This document shows positions 45,415 to 51,343 of a stretch of 51,343 bases of DNA, in pieces. Origin of the DNA: an uncultured Eggerthellaceae bacterium (GTDB taxonomy: Bacteria > Actinomycetota > Coriobacteriia > Coriobacteriales > Eggerthellaceae); contig CAIFEG010000011.1 of assembly GCA_903789415.1 (NCBI GenBank), positions 1 to 51,343 on the forward strand. The letters run 5' to 3'. Position 1 is the first letter of the stretch. Every line of letters begins with the position of its first letter. The position numbers and the translations under genes are program-made. A model generated the notes under the pieces. It saw only the letters and a program-made list of their open reading frames with translations. It ran no database searches and was not told the DNA's origin.

Positions 45415-48400
45415 ATGGCTCAGCAAAAAATACGTTATCGAATAGGAATTGATGTTGGGCTTTATTCTGATGGCTTAACTGCCATTGAGATTGATGATTC
45501 TTCTGATGATCCTCGTGATGCGATGCCAATCCGCATACTCAGCTCTATGAGTGTTATCCATGATGGCGGCGTTGATCCTCAGAATGCAAAAGTCGCAGAT
45601 TCTCGTAAAGCAGTTTCTGGAGTGGCGCGACGTACACGTCGTCGGATGAAACAACAGCGAAAAAGGCTTTCTCAGCTTGATGTTATTCTTAAAAAGTTGG
45701 GCTACCCAGTTGATCGTGCTCGAGATATGTCCGATGGGACGATTCCAGAAAATACTTATTGGATGTGGAATGCACGTATTTTTGCTGCAACTTCTTATAT
45801 CAAGAATGATGATGAGCGCGCATTAGCGATTACGGCTGCCGTGCGACATATTGCGCGCCATCGTGGTTGGAGAAATCCGTATGAGAAAGAATCATCCCTT
45901 ATAGAGGACAGTAAAAAGCCTTCGGAATTTTATTTGGAATTTTACAAGCGCATTGCTAAATGGGAATATGAACGCCAGCAACAGGGTATACAAGATGCGA
46001 ATACGTATGGAGCAACCTTCTCTTACGATGATAAAAATAATCTTGTTATTACTCCTCCTAGTTGGGGCGAAGGTGATCGACCAACACCAGCAGAATTAGT
46101 AAAGGATCTTTTAGTTCCGCAAACAGGATTCAGAATCCGCCGCGATCCACCTAAAGAATCTGAAAAAGGTAATAAATCTTCTAACGTGGCAGACATTCCT
46201 GAAACACAGATGAAAAAACTACATCAGAGTGATAACTGCTATGAGCTTCTCAAGATTTTTAAGATGCAAAAAGTTCCGGAAAATCAATGGGATGAAATCA
46301 TTACAGCGGTATTTAAACAGGTTAACCCAAAAGAAGTAGGCGCAGCAGCAAAGCTCGTTGCGAAAGATGATCTGCCGCCGGGAAAACCCCGTGCGTCACG
46401 CGCTTCTATAGCTTTCCAAAAATACGTAATACTTACGACGATCACGAACCTACGTTTGGTAGATGGAAAAGAAGAGCGTCGTTTTACAGCCAAGGAAATC
46501 CAAACAGCATATAAGTTTTTGTGCTCGCGTAAAGTCTCTAAAAATGGCGGATGTACTTGGAGCGATCTAGCAGAAACTCTTGGTACTGAAAGGAACAACA
46601 TTAGAGGAACTGGTGGAGTTACAAAAGATGGCGAGCCAATTTCTAATAAGGTTCCGCCCTATCTATCAACAGAAAAAGAAGTGCAGAAGGTAAAACAACT
46701 TGCTGATTGGTGGTACGACGATACTCCAACAAAAGAAATTGAGCGTGAGATTTTCATTGAGATGATGGGAAATGCTGGGCTTGATGTGTCTCATTTAACA
46801 AAAGAAGAGCAAGAGGCAAAAAGATCAGTTGACAGTTTCTTGGATGAGCTTGGAAAAATGGATGAGGCAGTTCTAAACAAGGTAGATAATATCCATTTAA
46901 AGTCAGGGCGCGCCGCATATAGTGTTGATACACTCACTCGATTGAATCGCCGAATGCTTCATGATGGGATGGATCTTTTTGAAGCGCGTAAAGCTGAGTT
47001 CGGTGTCGATGATAATTGGCGACCGCAACCAAATAAACTCGGAACGCCTACGGGAAATCCTGCAGTAGATCGCAATATAAAAATTGTTGCTCGTTGGATT
47101 TGTGCTTGCAATAAGAAATGGGGCAAACCAGAAACAGTTAATATCGAGCTTGTTCGGCAAGGCTTCATGACTCCAAAGAAAGCCCGTGAAGAGGACCAAG
47201 CTTATACGCGTGAATCTAATAAGCGATATGAAGCAAACCAAAAGGTCAGACAGCAGGTTGCAAAGATTAAATCTAAATATAAAGAAAGGCAAAGTGCGTT
47301 ATCGGAAGAGGCCGATGCTAACATTCATGGTGATGACGCAATAAGTCATGGTGATATAAGAAGACTTCAGGCAGTTCAACGACAAAATGGACAGTGTATA
47401 TACTGTGGTAAACCCATAACATTCCAAACTTGTCAGATGGATCATATCGTTCCTCGTAAGGGTGTAGGTTCCTCGAATGATCTGCCGAATCTCGTTGCAG
47501 CTTGCGCATCATGCAATAAAGATAAAAGTAATCAGTTATTTTATACATGGGCGAAAACGGATGAGAAACGCAAAGAAGTAATCGAACGCGTAGACCACTG
47601 GAACATGGACAGTTATTTTACGAGCGAAAATGAGTTCAATAAGTTTAAAAAAGATGTTAAAGCTCGTCTACTTCAGAAAGAGGAAGACGATCCTCTTGAT
47701 AATCGTTCAATTGAATCAGTAGCATGGACAGCTCGGGAACTGCGTGAACAAATTGAGGGATACTTTGGGTATCGTGGAACAACGACAGGTCATACTGAAG
47801 GTAACGAAGATTATAGCCTACAGCGTGTTAGCGTATTCCGCGGTTCTGTTACTGCAGCAGGACGTAGGGCATCTGGTTTGGAGAACTCGCTTCCATGGAT
47901 TGGGGATAAGAGTAAAAAGACACGTCTAGATCGCCGGCACCATGCTGTTGATGCTGCAGTGATTGCTATGATGCGAGATTCGGTGGCATTAGTACTTGCT
48001 GAGCGTGACAATCTGCATAGGAATCTCCTCGATGGTGCAGTAAGCGAACAGAAATATCTGCTTCAGAAATTGAAGATCAAAGATTGGACAGATTACTGCG
48101 GAGATGAAAGACACCGTGGTCTTTTTGTCCATTGGCGCGATGAACAAATGAAGTATCTTATTAGCTTACTTAGTAATGCGATGAAAGATGGCAAAGTAAT
48201 AGTTACTAATCCTTTGCGATTGCGTCTAGGGCTTGGAAGAGCGCATGAAGATACAATTAAGCCCCTGTATAAATGCAAGGTTGGAGATAAACTCACACCA
48301 ACCAATATCGACAAGGCAGAAACACCACAGCTTTGGTGCGCTCTCACACGGCATCCTGATTTTGATCCTAAGGAGGGACTACCGGAAGACTGGAATCGCC

Positions 48401-48990
48401 GTATTCGAGTAAATGATAAATGGCTTGATGCAGATGATGAAATTGGGTTTATGGCTGACAGCCAAGAGGATTTCAATTCAGTCAAAGATGCCGTTTATGA
48501 AAAAGTCAATGGTGGGTATGCAGCAATAGGAAATGCAATTCATCATGCGCGGTTTTATCGATATCCAAAAATAAGTAAAGCAGGAAAACAAACTGGTTGG
48601 AAATATGGTTATGTTCGTGTTTTCCAAACTGATTTACTTAAGCATCAAAGCGAAGATTTATTCCATGTTGATTTGCCACAACAATCAATCAGCGTCCGTT
48701 CAGCTATTCCAGATTTACGGCGAGCACTCTTTGAGGGAACTGCTGAATATCTTGGTTGGGCTGTTGTTGGTGATGAGATCGATATTGTCCGATCAGATCC
48801 CTATTATGGTCCAACTAGAACATCTGCCATCAATCTTTTTTTGAAAGCTTTTCCTACCATTCAAAAATTTAAAGTAATTGGATTAAAAAGCAATGAGCAG
48901 ATAAAACTTGCACCAATGGAAATGGCGTCTGAGGGTGCTTATTCGATAAATGACCTCAAGAAGCTCGATGAAAAAAACAATTACGGCTAA
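45415..48990 (+). CDS. cas9: CRISPR-associated endonuclease Cas9 (type II-C)
   Basis: The 1191-residue protein is an RNA-guided DNA endonuclease. RuvC-I carries the catalytic Asp (GIDVG, D13), and the Arg-rich bridge helix follows at about 65-82 (ARRTRRRMKQQRKR). RuvC-II has E578 (VNIELVRQG), HNH spans about 658-700 with CIYC and CASC zinc-like pairs and H677 (MDHIVPR), and RuvC-III has H843 and D846 (HHAVDA). All catalytic residues are present. The size and the lack of csn2 or cas4 place it in type II-C. The ATG follows TTAAGGAGAAT. cas1 and cas2 follow, separated from it by a small unknown gene. Confidence 0.97.
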   Translation: MAQQKIRYRIGIDVGLYSDGLTAIEIDDSSDDPRDAMPIRILSSMSVIHDGGVDPQNAKVADSRKAVSGVARRTRRRMKQQRKRLSQLDVILKKLGYPVDRARDMSDGTIPENTYWMWNARIFAATSYIKNDDERALAITAAVRHIARHRGWRNPYEKESSLIEDSKKPSEFYLEFYKRIAKWEYERQQQGIQDANTYGATFSYDDKNNLVITPPSWGEGDRPTPAELVKDLLVPQTGFRIRRDPPKESEKGNKSSNVADIPETQMKKLHQSDNCYELLKIFKMQKVPENQWDEIITAVFKQVNPKEVGAAAKLVAKDDLPPGKPRASRASIAFQKYVILTTITNLRLVDGKEERRFTAKEIQTAYKFLCSRKVSKNGGCTWSDLAETLGTERNNIRGTGGVTKDGEPISNKVPPYLSTEKEVQKVKQLADWWYDDTPTKEIEREIFIEMMGNAGLDVSHLTKEEQEAKRSVDSFLDELGKMDEAVLNKVDNIHLKSGRAAYSVDTLTRLNRRMLHDGMDLFEARKAEFGVDDNWRPQPNKLGTPTGNPAVDRNIKIVARWICACNKKWGKPETVNIELVRQGFMTPKKAREEDQAYTRESNKRYEANQKVRQQVAKIKSKYKERQSALSEEADANIHGDDAISHGDIRRLQAVQRQNGQCIYCGKPITFQTCQMDHIVPRKGVGSSNDLPNLVAACASCNKDKSNQLFYTWAKTDEKRKEVIERVDHWNMDSYFTSENEFNKFKKDVKARLLQKEEDDPLDNRSIESVAWTARELREQIEGYFGYRGTTTGHTEGNEDYSLQRVSVFRGSVTAAGRRASGLENSLPWIGDKSKKTRLDRRHHAVDAAVIAMMRDSVALVLAERDNLHRNLLDGAVSEQKYLLQKLKIKDWTDYCGDERHRGLFVHWRDEQMKYLISLLSNAMKDGKVIVTNPLRLRLGLGRAHEDTIKPLYKCKVGDKLTPTNIDKAETPQLWCALTRHPDFDPKEGLPEDWNRRIRVNDKWLDADDEIGFMADSQEDFNSVKDAVYEKVNGGYAAIGNAIHHARFYRYPKISKAGKQTGWKYGYVRVFQTDLLKHQSEDLFHVDLPQQSISVRSAIPDLRRALFEGTAEYLGWAVVGDEIDIVRSDPYYGPTRTSAINLFLKAFPTIQKFKVIGLKSNEQIKLAPMEMASEGAYSINDLKKLDEKNNYG

Positions 48991-48998
48991 TAAAAGGA

Positions 48999-49202
48999 AT
49001 GTACCAAGATAGCTGGTCATTAGATGATATTAAAAAAATTAATACCGTTTTAGGTCTTGGTGGAAGTTGGCATCCATCAGTTGATGCTCTTCTTAGGACA
49101 AAACCAACAATTGTTCGTCGTAATACCCTTGGTCAAATACGTTGGCATAGTAACAATCACATGCCATGTAGTTGGACTGTACCTGATGAACCCACATTCT
49201 AA
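48999..49202 (+). CDS. Unrecognised 67-residue protein between cas9 and cas1
   Basis: I do not recognise this protein. The ATG at 48999 lies 8 bp after the cas9 stop, with AAAAGGA before it, and the stop lies 9 bp before cas1. The whole spacer is thus coding and in the operon. The product is soluble, with one Cys, four Trp, an Asp/Lys-rich N-terminal helix (WSLDDIKKINTVLG), a basic middle (KPTIVRRNTLGQIRW) and a His/Trp/Pro-rich end. No membrane helix or signal is seen. No standard type II-C component has this place or size. It could be an adaptation cofactor, a Cas9 modulator or an unrelated insertion; the tight spacing favours a real gene. Confidence 0.7.
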   Translation: MYQDSWSLDDIKKINTVLGLGGSWHPSVDALLRTKPTIVRRNTLGQIRWHSNNHMPCSWTVPDEPTF

Positions 49203-49211
49203 AGAGTTGCT

Positions 49212-50132
49212 ATGGCTAGGAACTGGCGTGTTCTTGATTTAAGCACATTTCGAGGTAAGTTTCTCTATGACAAACGAGCTCGGAAACTTGTTGTAGTCAG
49301 TAAGGAAACCGGTGAAGAAACTCTCGTAGGTCTTGGCGATGTCAACGTTATGTTTGTTGGCATCGGAGTGGAGTTTGGTGCTGGAGTTCTTTTTCATCTT
49401 GCTTCAGAAGATGTGGTTACCGTTATGTGCGACTGGAAAGGAATGCCTGTATCAAGCGTATATCCTTGGACGGATGCTCATGGAAGGGTTGCAGCACGAC
49501 AGCGCGCGCAAGCGACAATATCTGTCCCAAGAATAAAAAATGCTTGGATGCGTGTAGTCAAAGCAAAAATACATGGACAAGCCAATAATCTTCGATGTCA
49601 TGGAATCTCGGGTGCTACACAGCTAGACCAAATGGCATGCGAAGTTAGATCAGGTGACCCGTCAAATATTGAAGGAAGAGCTGCTCGGTTCTACTGGCAA
49701 TGTTTATTCGGGAAACAAGGTTTCCGAAGAATTCCTGGTTCGCGAAATGATCCTATTAACTCAATGCTTGATTATGGGTACTCAGTTTTGCGTGGCCATA
49801 GCGTAAGAGCTGTCATTGCGGCAGGTTTGACTCCGGCATTAGGCTTGCACCATAAAGGGCGCTCTAATGCTTTTGCTCTCGCCGATGATCTTATCGAATC
49901 GTTTCGCCCTGCAGTAGACGATGCTGTTGTAACGCTCGGATCTACTGCCTCTCTCGCTGATAAAAATGTTAAAAAGTTTCTTGTTGGTGTCACAGTAAAT
50001 TCTTTCGGATGCGATGACCGTTGTACTGCAACGGTCATGATTGATTTTGGGCAAAAGTATGGGGAATATGTCGAAGAAGATTCAGGGTTTTTAGATGTTC
50101 CAATTTGGAAGAAGGAAAACCATGAAAGTTGA
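49212..50132 (+). CDS. cas1: CRISPR integrase Cas1
   Basis: The 306-residue protein is a type II Cas1. The metal-binding residues are the Glu of NIEGRAARFYW, the His in LGLHHKGRSN and the Asp in ALADDLIESF. With Cas2 it integrates new spacers at the leader-proximal repeat. Its ATG follows AAAGAGTTGCT. It overlaps cas2 by 11 bp, so the two are translationally coupled, as usual. A beta-sheet N-terminal domain (about 1-80) precedes the helical catalytic domain. Confidence 0.95.
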   Translation: MARNWRVLDLSTFRGKFLYDKRARKLVVVSKETGEETLVGLGDVNVMFVGIGVEFGAGVLFHLASEDVVTVMCDWKGMPVSSVYPWTDAHGRVAARQRAQATISVPRIKNAWMRVVKAKIHGQANNLRCHGISGATQLDQMACEVRSGDPSNIEGRAARFYWQCLFGKQGFRRIPGSRNDPINSMLDYGYSVLRGHSVRAVIAAGLTPALGLHHKGRSNAFALADDLIESFRPAVDDAVVTLGSTASLADKNVKKFLVGVTVNSFGCDDRCTATVMIDFGQKYGEYVEEDSGFLDVPIWKKENHES

Positions 50133-50451
50133 TGGGAGAGATACTGTGTGGTGTGTCGTGATGTTTGATTTACCTGTTCAAACCAAAAAAGAGAGACGAG
50201 AAGCAACGAAATTTAGAAAGCTTCTTGTTGAAACAGGCTTTTCAATGATCCAGTTTAGTGTGTACGGGAAATACTCACCAACGGTGCACGACAATATGAC
50301 TGACGAGAAATTTATCAAAAATCATTTACCTTGCAACGGAGAAGTTAGGATTTTCCATTTAACAGACGTGCAATGGGCAAAAGCTACTCGCTATTTATCT
50401 AAAAAGAAAATTGAGAACGAAGAAACACCAGAGCAAATATCGCTCTTTTGA
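50122..50451 (+). CDS. cas2: CRISPR adaptation protein Cas2
   Basis: The 109-residue protein has the ferredoxin-like Cas2 fold. Its start shows the VVMFDLPV strand with the conserved Asp, then a helix of charged residues and the strand FSMIQFSVYGKY. Two Cas2 dimers bridge Cas1 in the integration complex. ATG 50122 follows GAAGGAAAAC inside the end of cas1. The last codons lie only 2 bp before the first CRISPR repeat, so there is no room for a conventional leader between them. Confidence 0.95.
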   Translation: MKVDGRDTVWCVVMFDLPVQTKKERREATKFRKLLVETGFSMIQFSVYGKYSPTVHDNMTDEKFIKNHLPCNGEVRIFHLTDVQWAKATRYLSKKKIENEETPEQISLF

Positions 50452-50453
50452 TA

Positions 50454-51343
50454 GTTGAAGATCTGCCTTCTGACTAGCTGATATACTTAACGAACGACGC
50501 TCTAAAAAGTGATTAGAGTTGAAGATCTGCCTTCTGACTAGCTGATATACTTATACGTGTATCAGGTTATGTTGTAAATATGTTGAAGATCTGCCTTCTG
50601 ACTAGCTGATATACTTATGTGCACCTGAAACGAACGCATTCCATAGTTGAAGATCTGCCTTCTGACTAGCTGATATACTTATCAAACGAGATATCAATCT
50701 GAGTGATCTGTTGAAGATCTGCCTTCTGACTAGCTGATATACTTATAAACATCCTTTTCTACGCCTTTGAGCCGTTGAAGATCTGCCTTCTGACTAGCTG
50801 ATATACTTAGACTGCACATCAAGAATAAATCAGGGACGTTGAAGATCTGCCTTCTGACTAGCTGATATACTTAGCGCAAACAATATACATAGGCACTCCA
50901 CGTTGAAGATCTGCCTTCTGACTAGCTGATATACTTATCACAACTACGCCGTATACCTCTATGAAGTTGAAGATCTGCCTTCTGACTAGCTGATATACTT
51001 ACCCCTCACTTCGTTCGGGGAAAAAGAAGGTTGAAGATCTGCCTTCTGACTAGCTGATATACTTAGCGACGGGCTGCTGAGATTCAACCCTGAGTTGAAG
51101 ATCTGCCTTCTGACTAGCTGATATACTTAAAACCCCATTCGGTTTGGGAAACCGAACGTTGAAGATCTGCCTTCTGACTAGCTGATATACTTAGCCCTTT
51201 TTATGGGTGCATTAAATGACTGTTGAAGATCTGCCTTCTGACTAGCTGATATACTTAATTCCATTGCATTTTTCGATAAAAGGACGTTGAAGATCTGCCT
51301 TCTGACTAGCTGATATACTTAGGTTGCACATCAAGGATAAAGC
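50454..51343 (+). CRISPR. Type II-C CRISPR array, at least 14 repeats, truncated by the window end
   Basis: A 36-bp repeat (first half GTTGAAGATCTGCCTTCT, second half GACTAGCTGATATACTTA) occurs 14 times, all identical, starting at 50454 and then every 64 bp to 51286. Thirteen complete spacers are each exactly 28 bp, and a fourteenth is cut at 22 bp. The tracrRNA orientation shows that crRNAs read to the right. Each repeat ends in TGATATACT, an extended -10 promoter, which would start transcription about 5 nt into each spacer and give guides near 23-24 nt, as in Neisseria type II-C. Spacers 6 and 14 are related to each other. The distal end is not in view. Confidence 0.98.

Noticed and set aside
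48988-49202. A frameshifted C-terminal part of Cas9
   Set aside because: Cas9 ends at a normal length with an in-frame stop, and the next ORF has its own ribosome site and start codon.
50454-51343. Transcription of the CRISPR array towards the cas genes
   Set aside because: The tracrRNA terminator fixes its strand, and its anti-repeat pairs with the plus-strand repeat. Plus-strand extended -10 boxes agree.
50490-51343. Self-targeting spacers matching genes in this window
   Set aside because: By eye I saw no spacer with a long match elsewhere in the window; a proper search of the whole genome was not possible.

Overview
The window looks like a chromosomal segment of an anaerobic actinobacterium, most likely class Coriobacteriia (Eggerthella/Slackia/Cryptobacterium-like), with moderate to low GC. 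This is inference. It rests on the actinobacterial dnaK-grpE-dnaJ-hspR-clpB heat-shock operon with a HAIR-type operator, on Tat-exported fumarate-reductase-like flavoproteins beside multi-membrane-pass LuxR regulators and a multihaem cytochrome, and on a type II-C CRISPR-Cas system. There is no rRNA gene and no recognisable transposase, integrase or prophage.

Layout. 0.1-3.1 kb: tRNA-Ile(GAT) and tRNA-Ala(TGC), each with its own terminator, a small membrane J-domain protein and the GTPase TypA/BipA. 3.5-5.9 kb: a small acidic protein, the nickel regulator NikR, the hydrogenase maturation protein HypE and a 2[4Fe-4S] ferredoxin. 6.3-13.6 kb: the heat-shock operon, whose promoter is overlapped by a probable HspR operator; GrpE carries a long Ala-rich N-terminal extension and DnaJ lacks the zinc finger. 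13.9-17.4 kb: a 45-residue membrane peptide, the potassium transporter TrkH, a secreted OB-fold-like protein and RsgA. 17.4-24.5 kb, minus strand: an AddAB-type helicase-nuclease pair. 24.8-27.1 kb: a DJ-1/PfpI protein and an ABC1/UbiB-family kinase-like protein.

27.3-45.0 kb is an anaerobic-respiration and transport region. It holds two divergent LuxR/flavoprotein pairs, MntP, an NSS-family sodium symporter, tRNA-Thr(CGT), a zinc-ribbon protein, two paralogous MFS carriers, a flavoprotein-plus-pentahaem-cytochrome operon and a TetR regulator. The likely logic is that membrane cytochromes pass quinol electrons to exported flavoproteins that reduce small organic acceptors, while the MFS carriers move substrate or product and the membrane LuxR and TetR proteins sense the acceptors. 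Three hairpins with different stems but the same CCCTCCCT loop core follow three of these genes.

45.1-51.3 kb is a type II-C CRISPR-Cas locus reading rightwards: tracrRNA, an intact 1191-residue cas9, an unrecognised 67-codon gene, cas1, cas2 and an array of at least 14 identical 36-bp repeats with 28-bp spacers that runs off the window. The array begins 2 bp after the cas2 stop. Each repeat ends in an extended -10 promoter, so crRNAs are probably started inside the array. The least explained items are the small gene between cas9 and cas1, a degenerate repeat in the cas9 5' leader that can pair with the tracrRNA, and the C-rich-loop hairpins.
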